A stretch of DNA of 64,000 nt from Diphasiastrum complanatum (Eukaryota > Streptophyta > Lycopodiopsida > Lycopodiales > Lycopodiaceae). Under the pieces are notes generated by a model. The model worked only from the letters and a program-made list of their open reading frames with translations, had not been told where the DNA came from and did not search any database. The position numbers and the translations under genes are program-made. Numbering within the stretch: the first letter of the stretch is position 1; every line of letters starts with the position of its first letter. Below are positions 47,616 through 59,940 of this stretch, one piece after another. The stretch covers positions 52,598,728-52,662,727 of the forward strand of contig CM055098.1 in assembly GCA_029204225.1 (NCBI GenBank). Reading direction: 5' to 3'.

Positions 47616-48840
47616 TTCAGTTGAAGAAATCTAAGTTGTATTGGCTTTGAATTGGAATTGAATGACTAATCATTTAGAAAAGTCAATTTTATCTATTTTG
47701 AAGGCACGTCTTAGGTCATCCTTGACTCGTCTTCAAGAAAAACTTTACTTGGATATTGATGCAAAACGATATGTCGTTTGACTCCAATAATAAAGATGGG
47801 CTTTCAAGTTCAACAACAAGAAAACAAAAAAGTGTTGATTCTATATGAAGTATTGAGTTGAAAGGCATTAGTGAAAATTCCTTAAATAAAGTACTGTGCA
47901 AAAAAAAGATGTACATTTGCTTTTGATCTTCAAATTTGTTTTTATTTGCCTCTTCAAAAATCAGATATTGTTGCCATATATCGTCTCATCTTTTGTTGTA
48001 ATAATGTATTGTCATAATACATGTTTTTGGTACATTTCTTCTATGATTCAACAAGTAACTCGTGAAAAAAGAATTGATTTTAGCCTAAAAATAAAAAAAA
48101 TCTAAGATTAAAAAAAGACTTCTTTTTCAGGTAAAAAAAGATTATTCTTTTTCAGGTCAGCCCTAAAACAAATGTCACTGCGTTTAGAGCAAAATGAGAA
48201 AGAATCTCACCATGCAAACACACACGCAAGCGCACACACGTGCGCGTAAGCGCACGGACGCACACATGCTTCTCAATCGTCAGATAGACATTGACGTTGT
48301 TGGGAGCTTGGCCAATGTGGGAGCTGAGTGCGTTAACCTTTGTGTCATGAGTGTTTGACCCTTGGGATCGTCAATCGGCCCAAATGGTCCCATCTTCGTG
48401 CATACGTTTGAAATGTCCCTAAAAGTATGGTTTACATCTATAACTAGTCAATTTTGTTCTAAAATAAAATAAAACAAAACACATTTGATTGCTTGTTTTT
48501 TTTGGGGGGGGGTTTGGGGGGGGGAACCATTTTGCCAAAGGTAAATCACCTATTTTGCAAGAGTCTCCTACTTGGATTTTGGCCTAATACTTTTTGGAGA
48601 TCTAACACTACGTTGTCTTCATGTTATGAAAGATCACAGAAAATTGGCATAGTTTAATGTAACCCTCCAAGAGTTTGTTGGTTGTACTGGCATACAAGAG
48701 AGATTACTGTCCCAAAGTATAAAAGTGGCCCTATTATGGGATCTACCGTTTTTGTCTCATAGAATTCATCTATGTTAGGTAAGGTCAAGTTTTCTTGTGC
48801 ATGCCGATTCAGAATCTAACTCTAGTCAAGTGAGTTCATG
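47616..48840. other. Unassigned DNA
   Basis: A CA/CG-rich stretch (48219-48270) and two G runs (48504-48512 and 48516-48524) are notable. No gene was recognised. Confidence 0.45.
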
Positions 48841-48846
48841 CATGTT

Positions 48847-48973
48847 GTGCACATCCAAAAACCCCATTTTTGGGACATCAGTAAACCAGGCCAATTCTTG
48901 GATGTGATCTTGTGCCCATCCATGAAGGCCACTTCTGGACATCCAAAAACTAACCCAATTATTGGATGTGCAC
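48847..48973. repeat. Short inverted repeat, MITE-like
   Basis: The 12-mer gtgcacatccaa (48847-48858) is inverted as ttggatgtgcac (48962-48973), with several internal catccaaaaac/ggatgt motifs. It could be a small hairpin-forming element; no target duplication was confirmed. Confidence 0.5.
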
Positions 48974-49685
48974 ATCCAGATCACAGACGTATCAAAAATG
49001 CAACTTACTTGTGTGGCCAAGCAAAGACAGAGACAAAGAGACTCCTTCCTAAAAAGTCAGCCAGGTCATTGGCATAAGGACAACACAGTCAACTTGGGCT
49101 CAAACGCAATTAATATACTTTCAGGGCTCCAAATATTAATAATAAGGTCACACACAGACAGATAATACAACATAATATGGGTCTAATGGTGGATACTTGC
49201 AGGTGACCTGATAATAACCAATTGCTTGGTGTTAGTGAGGTTATGTCAATGGCATTGAGAAAAACTCAATTGTCCATGCTATCCCTTTTAACACGATACT
49301 TAACAAAAACCGAAGCTTTCTCGGCTACAGCACTGATCAAACTCGTAAAAAAAGCAAACGACTTCATGAAAGTTTCACCTAGAAGCCTTTTGATGCACCG
49401 AGCTTTTGCACTCGTATAATCTCCTTCGTGACACTGGATAAGTATCAATTAAATTAGAGACACAACAGTGATTGTAAAATTTAGATTAACTATTGCACAG
49501 ATCTGTACTATGTATTACATAAGATTCCACTCAGATCATGTGGCTGAAAGTTGGTGAACCAACATAACAGCTGAGCAGATTGATTACAGAATCATGCAAG
49601 TGTTACAAAGTTACAAAGGCAACAGCAAACGCTGCAGCCAGTCTGGTGATCAATACTTACAAGGCCAAACTGCTGCAGCCATGAA
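48974..49685 (-). other. Probable 3' flank of the sigma-factor gene
   Basis: It lies downstream of the sigma-factor stop and presumably includes its 3' untranslated region. No further coding sequence was recognised. Confidence 0.4.
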
Positions 49686-52600
49686 TCAGCGTGACCTAAC
49701 AAAAGCTAAATTCAAATTCTCCGAGGTCAGCTCCTCCTTTGATGACTTCAGCTTACATATAGCAACTTGCTCTAACTGTCTAACACGCTCCCTTGATAAT
49801 CCACAGCTGCACAGGATTCCAACACTTCTCAGAGGCAAACTATATAAATGTAAAACCGTACTTGAAATTAAAATTCCAAGCATAAGCTATGGTGAAAGAA
49901 AGAAAATAAGAACGAAATACTAAAAGAAAAGGACAGAGGCTACTAACAAAGCACCAATGTTGTCCCTTGTCACAGGATAGACATATTGCTGACTCAATCC
50001 ATAACGTAATTGAACAATTTCATGCTCTCTTGGTAGAAGGTGTGCTTTCACGTACTTCTCAAAATATTCCTGAAGAGTCCGAGAGATTTCATGTTAAAAA
50101 TAGGTCCTGAAAGCTCTCATATTAAATTCGTTCATTACTGAAAAAATAGATGAACTCTGAATGCACTTCTATACATTTATTGCGTGCATAGAAACCGCAT
50201 CCTCCAACAAACAGTTGAACAATAACTACAAGAAAACAAAACAGCTTATAACAAACCTTAGCATATGCAGTTTCAACCATTAGCCAAGGTTGATTTTCTT
50301 TTTGAGGATCTGCCACGAACTGTCATCAAGGAAAACTTTAAAACCCTCAAAAGTCCAAATCTAATAATTACCAAAAAGTGAATTTTAGATTTCAATCAAA
50401 TAGAAAAATAATGCAGGCATATTTAAGCAGGCCTGACATGGTGCAAATTTTCCCTAAGATCATAATTGTTGCCAGGTAGAGGCTCATCCATTGATTTTAG
50501 TTTGTAGTTGCTAGCCTGCAAATAAACATTTGACTAATGTGAGATTTAAAACAAGGGCTTGCTAGTTAGAAACAGGCATTGGTTGCTAGGTGCAATGTCA
50601 ATATTGTACTTCAAAGACCTCGTACCTTTAGGGCTAACTCGACTCTTGTACAAGGCAGCTTCAGGGCTTTTGAGAGGTTCTGCATGATAGAACAAAGTCT
50701 TACAAATACTAAAGACCAAGATGAGCTAAAGCCCTCAAACATATAACAGCAACAACATTCTATTAAAAAACACCAACTGTATTCAAAGTACGTACAATTG
50801 AGATTCTCCAATGGCAGTATAACAGACTTGAATCCCTGCTACTACTCTAATTAGTTAGAAGCTCCTTACCTCCAAGGTATCAGGTTCTGTACCTAGTTCA
50901 ATAGACTGTATCTTTCTGATTCGGCATACCGTCTCATGAAGATGGTAAGGTAATCTGATGGCCCTTGACATTCTAGCTAGGGCTCTTGTAATTCCCTGCG
51001 AAAAAACTGCCAAGTGTGAGGCATGTCTGATTTAAGATACTAACAGTGCTACAAAACAAAAAATGCTCTTGGTCTCTTAGATCATCAACACCTGAAGAAT
51101 CCACCAATGTGCATAAGTCGAAAACTTGTAGCCCCTAGTGCTGTCAAACTTTTCTACTCCTTTCACAAGTCCAACGGTGCCTTCCTGAAGTGGAAAAGTA
51201 CAAATTTAGAAAATTAGAACTAAGCCAATATGAATAGTTATCAATGTGGAAAAAAAATCAGTGATGAATAGAGTATGGGCTGGACACTTTGTGAGAATTT
51301 CAAGACCTGCAGATTTAATTTCATCTTAGCGTTCTTTAAAAATCAAAAAGCAATGCAAAATTCTTTCCAACATTCTCCGCAACAGTATCATCTCAGCTGT
51401 AAGAAGTATAACAGATACTTTTCTGCAAACTCTAAACTTTATCAACAAGAACATAAGAGGTGGTCCTGACTTCTAGTTCCAAAACATTCTGGAACACAAT
51501 CTGGGTATTAGGGTTAGGGTTTTCCACAAACAAAAATTGATGTTTTTTTCCTGCTTACTTTTCCATGAAATTCTTTTGCTTTTCCTTGAAATATTTTAAG
51601 CTGTAAACAGTATTAGCTAACTAACTAAACTATCAAAAAAATAGACATAGAATATAAGTTGCACATCCTTTATCGAATGTAAAAAACTCTCCTTGAATCT
51701 AATCAACTTACCTATAATGGTCCTTGCTAGTAGTTGTGACAATTTTCTCAACTTTGAAGTTTGAGATGTTCCAAAAATTCTTGCCACCTTCAGGCAAAAT
51801 AATTTCAATGTTGGTGAGGAGGTAATATTTGCTCTCGTCATTGATATGGGTGTTGATCTTGTTGCCCATGGATGAAATGTGGGCCTTTTAGAAACAAAAT
51901 TTGAACATGAATGAAGATTACATGGACAAGGATGTTCTTTAAAGCTTCAATCTCAGAAGGGTTGCTTTTCTTTTTTCCATATTGACTAAAATGTGAGTGT
52001 TTGTGGTTATCTATGAATGTCTAGTGGGTTGTGTGAAGGCAATTTGCTTGAAGATCTCTTGCAGAGGACTAACCAATAAATATGTAACATTGAGTACACA
52101 AATTGGTGCCTAAAAAGTCATGGAGAAGGTAGGAACAGAATCAAATATTGCAAATTACATCTTATTAGTACTCTTCTTTGCAGCGAATCACAATTTGCTG
52201 GCAATTGCGATTCAGCAAATCAAAAATTCCTTATCTCAGGCTTTCAATACTCTTGCATCCTATCTTTTTGGCAAGGTAACAAACAATCTTCTGTGAAAAG
52301 ACTGGAATCAGAAAGCTTAATAGAAGCACATGTGAGGTTTCATTGGTTTTTATTCATTATGCATCTAGTTGTCAATTCTTTAGGTTATGTTGTTATTGAA
52401 TCTTTCTGTTATCTAGAATATTTCTTATAACGAAGCTCATAGGATATCTACTATCCATAGTGTCTTATTGCATGCTAGGATATGGTGTTTCATTGATCCA
52501 GGTTTGAACCTGGTCAAGAAACTGCAATTTTTCAAAGAACTAGTATGCTTCAAATTTGAATCTGAAAGAGTCAAATTTCTAAAAGAATTGAAAAATTAAA

Positions 52601-53590
52601 TCAAATCAAAAAAATTCTTAATTCTCGATGTTTTTAGTCTAAGTCTTGTCTACATTAAATTGAAGCAAGTAAATTTGGAGCCTGGACCTGTGAGTATTTC
52701 GTCTTGCGTCTTGAGTCCAACTGGTAAGTTTGGAGTCCAGACCTGTAATCAAATATTGTGTGCATTCATTGTCTAGGAGTCAACACTTGCACGCGTTAGT
52801 TCATATTTATGTAGTATTGTTCAACAAGCTGTGCAATTTTCTAGATTTCTAACATTATTTGAAATGGGGCCAATTCTTTTTGAGACTTGAAAAGGTGTTG
52901 TTGAACTCACGGCTCAAGTGTCGTCACTTGCCACTGTAGTGAATAGACTGTAAAATGTGCTATATGAGTTGACTATAGTACTAATACAACTCAAAAGACA
53001 ACACTTGCCACCATAGCGACTGGTCCGTATTATGCAAGTAGAGTATAATAATAAGAAGCAAGTCTAACATGCAAAAGAAGATTTCCTATTTTGATCTTGA
53101 TATAGAAATCAACAAATTTAAAAACTGGCAGATTCTTTTTATGATATGAAAGCCAACATATTTTAAAGTAGGCTGATTGTTTCCAATTCATACCCAAAAG
53201 ACCCAATTTTGAACCTCTGATTCTTCCAATCCTAAATCGATGCGAAACAATGTAATTTGCTGAAAATAACAATGAAACACTGTACAGAAACATTCTTAAA
53301 TGCAGATGTAAAGTATTATTGCAATAAAACTCAGATTTTAAGCTCTTGTTCTCCATGCAAAGATTTAGATGGAAAAATGTAGGTTACGAACTTGTATCAA
53401 GTCAGCAAGGTCCATGCCAAGATTCTGATATCGCCTTGCAACAGCAACAACTAGGCGCAAATTGGCGTTTACCAACTTATTTTGGGCAACCTTGGCCTCC
53501 CTCAACGTTGTCAATAATTCTTGTTGGGAAATAGACATGTACGAAGCCCACACCCCCTCAGAGGGCTCAGAACCAAGTTGGCTTTGCAAT
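49686..53590 (-). CDS. SIG5: Plastid-type RNA polymerase sigma factor, SIG5-like (5' end missing)
   Basis: Sigma-70 family subunit expected to give promoter specificity to the plastid-encoded RNA polymerase. The minus-strand exons are 53392-53590, 51092-51184, 50870-50995, 50626-50679, 50438-50515, 50257-50319, 49948-50069 and 49686-49806. All introns are GT-AG and the phases agree. About 284 residues are visible. Region 2 holds [20 protein letters not shown] and the stretches [13 protein letters not shown] and [14 protein letters not shown]. The start of region 3 follows at [11 protein letters not shown]. Region 4 has [14 protein letters not shown] and the helix-turn-helix [20 protein letters not shown] and the [12 protein letters not shown] segment resemble SIG5 more than SIG1, 2, 3 or 6. 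The first exon seen starts inside a codon, so the transit peptide and N terminus lie upstream and were not found. Confidence 0.93.
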
Positions 53591-54436
53591 CTACATAAAA
53601 AAACAAAACCATCACATCAACAGGTTGTCACACAGATAGGTTACAAACCCAAGCTAGAAGTTTGTTTTATTACGTACATTTTACATGTCTTTATTTAATT
53701 ACTAATAAATCTGATATGCATGCATAACATCCATAGATGTGTTGCGTTCCAGAACATAGAGTTCCGATCACGTTCTGGAACGCTCATTCCAGAACGTTCC
53801 GTTCCAGAACGTTTTTTTTTTTTCTCCAGGTCTTTTCTGTAGATTTTTTTAGGTGTCTTTGAAAAGAAAAAAAGCCATAGAAAGACATCTGAAAACAGAT
53901 TTAAATACCTTCTATCAAGTATCATATTCTAAGCACTTATCTTCTGAATGTTCAGAATATTCACCTGATAAAAGGTATTTAAATTGCAGAACAGACTTAT
54001 GAAGACACTAGGCCCTTTTTTAAAACGTCATGAATCCCCAATTTAAGAAGGAGAACCATTAAACAATTCTCACGAAGACGAGATCAAACCTTAAATTTAG
54101 GATCTAGTACCCAATCCGCCTTAAAAAAACAAAAGCTCACATCATGCCATTTTCCTTTCTTTAACATATAATCGACAATTTTGTATGAATAATTTTAGCT
54201 CCAAGGCAGATTGAAGAATAGAAACTAACAGCAATACGAAATAGTACATTAGGCTGACTGCTGATTAACAAAAGAAGGAAGAAGGATCCCATTTGATAAG
54301 TTTTTTATAAGATTCCTCCATAACCAAGACAAACTTGTCTCAAGAAATAGTCTAAGCCTAGTGGTAACACCTAGAAGTTCGTAATATGATAGTAAGCAAT
54401 ACCCAAAAACATTAATAATGCTAGACGTGAAATGAT
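53591..54436 (-). other. Sigma-factor upstream intron, proximal part
   Basis: It begins with an acceptor (ttatgtag on the minus strand) and has no further coding sequence that I can recognise. It contains the TTC/GAA palindrome cluster at 53745-53812. Confidence 0.55.
53745..53812. repeat. Cluster of TTCnnGAA palindromes
   Basis: Four palindromes of the form GTTCYRGAAC lie within 68 bp. One stretch (53787-53799) reads TTCcaGAAcgTTC, a perfect three-unit heat-shock-element pattern. A run of T follows. It may instead be the end of a small transposon, as the palindromes are near copies of each other. Confidence 0.55.
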
Positions 54437-54441
54437 GCACC
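54437..54441. repeat. C3 target-site duplication, left
   Basis: gcacc, repeated exactly at 59481-59485. Confidence 0.93.
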
Positions 54442-54684
54442 TGCAGGAAATAGAAGCCTAAGGATGCAGGATCTTAACTATTCAATCACACAAAGCATTC
54501 TCAAAAGAAAGAGACACATGGCTAGAAACCCTCTTGTAGCCCCTACAAAGTTAATTTCATACTAACTTAGCTAACTCTAAGTTTAGTAGGCCTAATATAA
54601 TAAATGACAATGGTTACACAACTCTCGACCCTTTGGGTCAAAGTAACCTATGGTAATGTAAGCAATTCCATTTACATTCCAACA
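54442..54684 (-). repeat. C3 3' LTR with internal deletion
   Basis: It matches both ends of the 5' LTR, but the piece equivalent to about 59151-59336 is missing. Confidence 0.92.
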
Positions 54685-54692
54685 CCCTTCTT
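54685..54692 (-). other. C3 polypurine tract
   Basis: AAGAAGGG on the minus strand, directly before the 3' LTR. Confidence 0.75.
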
Positions 54693-54699
54693 AAATGGA

Positions 54700-55690
54700 A
54701 ATGCATAACATAACATAAAGTAACTTCTCGAGAGAAGAATGCAACTTGCTGTCCGAACTTCATGTCGCCCAATAAACTTCGCACCGAAGTAGTCAAAATC
54801 TCATCCCCAATCATGTCCAACATATAAAAGGAAAAGAATGCGCAATAATGAAGCATCAAGTCAAAGGGTGAGGATTTGCATGCTCCATCCGACGTAGGGA
54901 ACCAACATAAACTCGACAATAAGTCGAAACATGGACTTGTAATCCATTATAGGCTCCCACATCATTCGAAAAAACTTCTTACCATAAGGACAATAAAAAA
55001 GAGTATCAAACTCTTTTGACATCACATCTTCCCAAACCTTACCATCAATGACTTGCTCACATGGAATAGGCAATGTACCAATATCATGATGAAGAGTAAG
55101 TGTAGAACCAAAAAAATCAGCAAGAGGTACAGTATTCAAAGAGGCATGTGCCTTCCCTTCGTAGTAAGACATTTCTTTGTTGTCCTGCAAAGTCTCCAAT
55201 AGCCGACAAGGAACTGTTATGGGTTGTTCAACACTTTGCTGCCCAAAGTGTTCCCAACATGGACCATGTTGTCCATAATCTTCCGCAGGCTATTCCTGAA
55301 GCATAATGGACTGCTCATGATGTAAAATGGGTTGTAAATGACCAAAAGAAGATGACTGAACCTGCTGTCCAACGTCTTCATCATAAAAATTTGGCAAACT
55401 ATCAAGAGATGCATCAACGATGGCGTCATCAAAGCTGTCCCTCGAAGAGGCATGGGATGACATAGAAGATTCTTCAAATAATGAAAAATTCTCTCCAAAC
55501 AAATGCTCACTCTTAACACTTTGAACAAAAGTACTAATTGACACATGTTGACTCCCTCCTCGATTAGTACAATACGGTTCCAAAGAGTGCTTGAATTTTT
55601 CGGCCTTTGCTAAAACATCAAATTGAAAAGGTTTCGCATGAAACTTTTCACTAGTGCATCCATCATATGCATCAACTTGCGGCGACTTGA
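54700..55690 (-). pseudogene. C3 duplicated linker and scrambled reverse-transcriptase end
   Basis: A second copy of the integrase-to-reverse-transcriptase linker. LETLQDNKEMSYYEGKAHAS (near 55160) parallels LQTLQDNKVDHFYEGKTRAS (near 55960). VWEDVMSKEFDTL parallels CWEDAMQEEYNSL. The sequence then degenerates. The two linkers differ at many positions, so the piece came from a related element or an old duplication, not a recent replication error. Confidence 0.7.
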
Positions 55691-55694
55691 AAAA

Positions 55695-56825
55695 CTAAGA
55701 TTGCTTTAACATCTGCTCAATGTAAAGTTGTTGAGAGATGAAGATTCTAGCCCCATGTGGAAGATCAACAAGAAACCAAGCGTGGTTCTTCATGAGTGAG
55801 TTATACTCCTCTTGCATCGCATCCTCCCAACATTTTACTCCTTTGGCCTGCTCATAAAAAACAGGTTCCACTGCACCATCCTCAATAGAAATAAGAGCAA
55901 AATCAGAAAAATCAGCAAATTCTACTGATTTAGTAGAGGCACGAGTCTTCCCTTCATAGAAATGATCCACTTTGTTGTCCTGCAAAGTCTGCAACAGCCA
56001 TTTAGGGACTGGTTTGGGTTGTCCAACAACCTTACCTTTGTCAACACTTTGTTGTCCAAAGTGTTCCGAACTTGGACCTTGTTGTCCAGTGTTTTTCGAA
56101 CTTGGACCTTGCTGTCTAATGTCTTCAACAGGCTGCTCTTCACCATAAATAGGTTCTTCTTGATGAATTATGGGCTGCAAAATTGAAGAAGTAGTGGGCT
56201 GTCCACTAGAAGTAGATGGCAATCCCTTCTCTTCATGATTAGATGACAAAACCAAATCTGGAAATATTTCCACATATGCATCATGGGGGAAGTCCCCTTT
56301 CATGACATGAGTGGGCGCAACATCATAGGAGGTCTTTTCATCAAAATGAACATCACGACTCACTATGATTTTATTAGTATCCATATTGAACAACCTATAG
56401 CCCTTGCTTTCACTTCTATAGCCAACAAATATGCATTTAACTCCTTTATCATCAAGCTTGGTTCTTAGCTTATCGGGAATGAAAGCATAAGCCGTGCAAC
56501 CAAAGATGCGTAAGTGAAAAACAGTAGGCTTCTTACCGTACCAAACTTCATAAGGAGTTAATACCTTCAAGGCTTTAGTAGGACACCGATTACTAATGTA
56601 AGCCGCCATTATAACCGCCTCAGCCCAAAACTTGTGAGGTAGGCCCTTTGCCTTGAGCATGCATCGAGCCATCTCCATGATAGTGCGATTCTTTCTTTCG
56701 GCAACACCATTTTGTTGAGGTGTGTAAGGAGTTTTCATTTGATGATGGATACCTTTGCTTTGAAGATAAGTGCTGAACGTATTCTTTATATATTCCCCTC
56801 CTCCGTCGGTACATAAGATTTTCAA
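55695..56825 (-). pseudogene. C3 integrase half and truncated reverse transcriptase
   Basis: A 376-codon frame. It begins ILCTDGGGEYIKNTF (second integrase Asp) and GVAERKNRTIMEMARCML (Glu), then FWAEAVIMAAYISN and HLRIFGCTAYAF. A Ser/Gln-rich linker with repeated QQGPSS units follows. The reverse transcriptase starts KCWEDAMQEEYNSLMKNHAW and LVDLPHGA, then jumps to IFISQQLYIEQMLK, its far end. The catalytic YxDD part is therefore deleted. The first integrase Asp is also missing, because the frame upstream (56849-57169) stops at CEGC. Confidence 0.88.
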
Positions 56826-56848
56826 AGAGTGCCCAAACTAGTTTTCTA

Positions 56849-57384
56849 TCATTGTATGCATCCTTCGCATACACGTCCTTCGGGATGCTCAATATTAGTA
56901 ATGTCTTCAACCATATTGAATCTCTTCAAGCTAGCAAAGTTGAGATGTCCAAACCTAGCATGCCATAATTCAGCCAACTCCAAAGAATGTGAACTTGATG
57001 CAACAAGACAAGAAGATGATGAAGCTCTTCGCTCATAGGTATCCATAAAGAACAATCCACCGCGTAATGTTCCCAAAGCAATGATCATAAGAGATCTCTT
57101 TGGGTCTTTGATAAGATATTTGTCTTCTTTGAATTCCACAACCAATCCTTGGTTCATAATTGTAGACACCGAAATGAGATTCTTTTTATTTTTGGAACAT
57201 AAAGTACATTACGAATGTACTTCTCCTCACCATTGGGTAAGATAATGGGGATCACTCCAATACCTTTGATAGGATAAGAGGTGTTATCAACACCTTGAAC
57301 TTTGCTTTCATCATGCACTTTCACAAGCTTTGTGAAGACTTCTTTGTGATAAGTCATATGGCATGTGGCACCGCTATCAATCAC
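56849..57384 (-). pseudogene. C3 protease and pre-integrase
   Basis: The frame 57154-57384 starts with the protease active site VIDSGATCHMT and continues to IRNVLYVPKIK. A shift leads to the 56849-57169 frame with VVEFKEDKYLIKDPKR and LWHARFGHLNFASLKR (integrase His pair), ending VCEGC (Cys pair). A short deletion then removes the start of the integrase core. Confidence 0.87.
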
Positions 57385-58448
57385 CTAATCAATAGATGAA
57401 AAAACAACAACTTGTAAAGCTGAAGATGAGCTGTTTTTTGCTGAAAAAACAACAAGATTTGAAGTGGCAAAAATCTCGTCTTTAGGAGAGATGAGATTAT
57501 TAGTGACAAAAGCATAATCATTATTGAAAAGATTATTCTCCTTTTCAAATTGTTGTTCCAAAGTAATAATTGCGGTACTTGTATCATTACCTTTCTCTTT
57601 TTCCTTTGCAAGTCTCTTCCTACATTCTTTGATGTGATGCCCAAACTTCTTGCAATAGTGGCACTTACACTTTTTCTTGGAGCCTTGATCTTGAGCTTCC
57701 TTAAATTTTTTATCATCTTTGGAAGTGTTGAAAGAAGGCTTCCCTTTCCACTTGCCTTTGCCTTTGCCTTTGCCTTTTGCAAAGAAAGCTTGATCTTCTT
57801 GTTCACCAAAGTTGATCCTTGTTTGCTCTTCTTGAAGAAGTAAGCCAACAAGTTCGTCGAAGGAGATTTGTTGTCCCCTAAGAGAAATGCTTAATGATGA
57901 CACAAATGGAAGGTAAGAATTAGGAAGAGAGTTGAGAGTAATAGATACAAATTGTGAGTTCTCAATCACCTCATCAATACTAAGAAGCTCCTCTCGAAGA
58001 TCCTTGATCTCCGTCAAGTGGTTTGTAAGCAAATCACCTTCTTGCATCTTCAAGATAGAAAGTTGATTTCGAAGATATACCACTTTTGCCAAATTCTTTA
58101 CTTGAAACATCTTAGCAAGAGTCTCCCAAGCACTTTTGGAAGTCTTGCATGATCTAATATGAGGAAGGATAGATCTCTTCACTGATAATGCAATGACGGA
58201 ATGTGCTTGTGCATCTCGTCAATCCCACTTCTTTTGCTCATCGGAAGACACCTCCGTAGATGATGAAGTAGTTGTTCTAGATGGTGTAATAGGTGCAAGG
58301 TAGGCGGCCTCTCTTTGTCACCATTAACTACTTCCCACAAACCTTTAGCAATTAGAAGGTTCTTTATCATGTAGCACCACAAGGAATAGTTTGTGCCATC
58401 CAGCCTCTCATTAAATAAAGAACCAATAGACTCCGATTCTTTAGCCAT
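57385..58448 (-). pseudogene. C3 gag
   Basis: The start MAKESESIGSLFNERL (58448) leads to a GTNYSLWCYMIKNLL segment and KGLWEVVNGD. A frameshift near 58180 passes to the long frame with SCKTSKSAWETLAKMFQVKN, LNSLPNSYLPFV and a Lys/Gly-rich stretch. The zinc knuckle CHYCKKFGHHIKEC lies near 57623-57665. A stop (57385-57387) separates it from the protease. Confidence 0.88.
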
Positions 58449-59030
58449 AACAGAAAAATCAACTTGTAGTAGATAGGAAATAGACTTTCCACGTCAAAAT
58501 CTACTCAAACGGCAGCAACCTCAAAGCTGAAATTATGAGCACAATAGATTGCAACACTCCACATGCAATTTGCTCAACAAGTAATGAAATAGGTGGCTGA
58601 TCTCTGCACAAAAAACAGAATGCTCACAAATAGGTAGACTTCTAATGAAGCCTAAACCAAAACCAGAAATTTGTGGCTAAAAAGAGTGCACACTATGTGC
58701 ATATAGACCTGATGTTAGCGCCTACTCCAAGCTCACCAACAGGGAAATTTCAGCAAGAAATGTGTGTAAAACACATGTATCTTCATTTAAGAAGTAAATC
58801 TGAAATTTTCAGCATGTAATTGAGTCAAGATCACATGCAATCATGGGCGCCCTACTGCTAGCTCTCAAATAGGTGAAGGTGCACTGCAATTTCCTGCAAA
58901 AAAGTTATAAGAAGATGAACAGATTCTTCTCCTGCAAAAATCAGCACCTTGATGATTTTCTGCTACCAAAAAGGGAAAGAATCAAGCTTCCTATTGGGCG
59001 CCCTCCTGCAAGCAATCTGATCACCTAAAG

Positions 59031-59042
59031 GCTCTGATACCA
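59031..59042 (-). other. C3 primer-binding site
   Basis: TGGTATCAGAGC on the minus strand, adjoining the 5' LTR. Confidence 0.95.
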
Positions 59043-59480
59043 TGTAGGAAATAGAAGCCTAAGGATGCAGGATCTTAACTATTCAATCACACAAAGCATT
59101 CTCAAAAGAAAGAAAGAGATGGCTAGAAACCCTCTTGTAGAAACTCGTGGACAGCCAAGGAGAATAGTCAGTATTGCTTACAAAAGTGTCTCATACAAAC
59201 ACACATATATATACTCCAAGATGACTATTCTATTGACTATCCAACTTTCTATAAGTTACATAGAAAGAATAAGGTACCTCCAATATGTCAAGTTGGGGTA
59301 CTTAATGTCACAATTAGGACTAGTTGACCCATGAGTCCCTACAAAGTTAATTTCATACTAACTTAAGCTAACTTTAAGTTTAGTAGGCCTAATATAATAA
59401 ATGACCATGGTTACACAACTCTTGACCTTTTGGTCAAAGTAACCTATGGTAATGTAAGCAATTCCATTTACATTCCAACA
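59043..59480 (-). repeat. C3 5' LTR
   Basis: 438 bp, beginning TGTAGGAAATAG and ending CATTCCAACA on the plus strand. Confidence 0.93.
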
Positions 59481-59485
59481 GCACC
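59481..59485. repeat. C3 target-site duplication, right
   Basis: gcacc, equal to 54437-54441. Confidence 0.93.
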
Positions 59486-59529
59486 ACCATAATGAACGCG
59501 TATATATATATATATATATATCATAGATC

Positions 59530-59610
59530 TAGCGGTACCAGGATCCGCGGATCCCGGTACCGCGGATCCACTGTGGTACCGTGGATCCATACTGATCCGC
59601 GGTACCACAA
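59530..59610. repeat. hAT3 left subterminal palindrome array
   Basis: Within 80 bp there are four GGTACC and several GGATCC and CCGCGG hexamers, many overlapping into longer palindromes. Similar spacing occurs at 63430-63525. Likely transposase-binding repeats. Confidence 0.75.
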
Positions 59611-59684
59611 TATATATTATTTTTTAATATATAATACTTTTTAGTATTTAATATATTCTTATATTTTTTTTAACCTAATCCCCG

Positions 59685-59701
59685 CCCCCCCCCCCCCCCC
59701 C
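59685..59701. repeat. Poly(C) run
   Basis: A run of 17 C inside hAT3, upstream of its coding sequence. Confidence 0.95.
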
Positions 59702-59940
59702 GGCTTCATCTCTCTCCCTGCCCGTCGCCCTACTATCCGCGCCCTCCCTGTTGTCCGCGCCCTCTCTGTTGTATGCCCATCGCCCTACTGTCCGTGCCCT
59801 CCCGACTGTCCTCGCATTGCACTGATCGCGTCCGCCCCTGCTATTGCTATTTCGGCCTTTGTTGTGGTTTTTTCAAGCCTTCCGACTCCTATCGCACCCA
59901 CATAGATCTCTGCCTTCTTTCTCCAGTCCCTTCTACAGAG

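Larger units (their letters stand above)
54442..59480 (-). mobile_element. C3: structurally complete but defective copia retrotransposon
   Basis: Minus orientation, 5039 bp, flanked by the 5-bp duplication gcacc. LTRs: 59043-59480 (5', 438 bp) and 54442-54684 (3', 243 bp, with an internal deletion of about 200 bp). Both begin TG and end CATTCCAACA. The primer-binding site TGGTATCAGAGC is at 59031-59042 and a purine tract AAGAAGGG at 54685-54692. Interior order is Gag, protease, pre-integrase, partial integrase, linker, the start and end of reverse transcriptase, then a second linker copy. The element cannot be autonomous. It inserted upstream of the sigma-factor exons, probably in its 5' intron. 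Confidence 0.95.

Noticed and set aside
48504-48524. G-quadruplex candidate
   Set aside because: Two G runs split by three T could fold only with looping within runs. No position or conservation argument supports a role.
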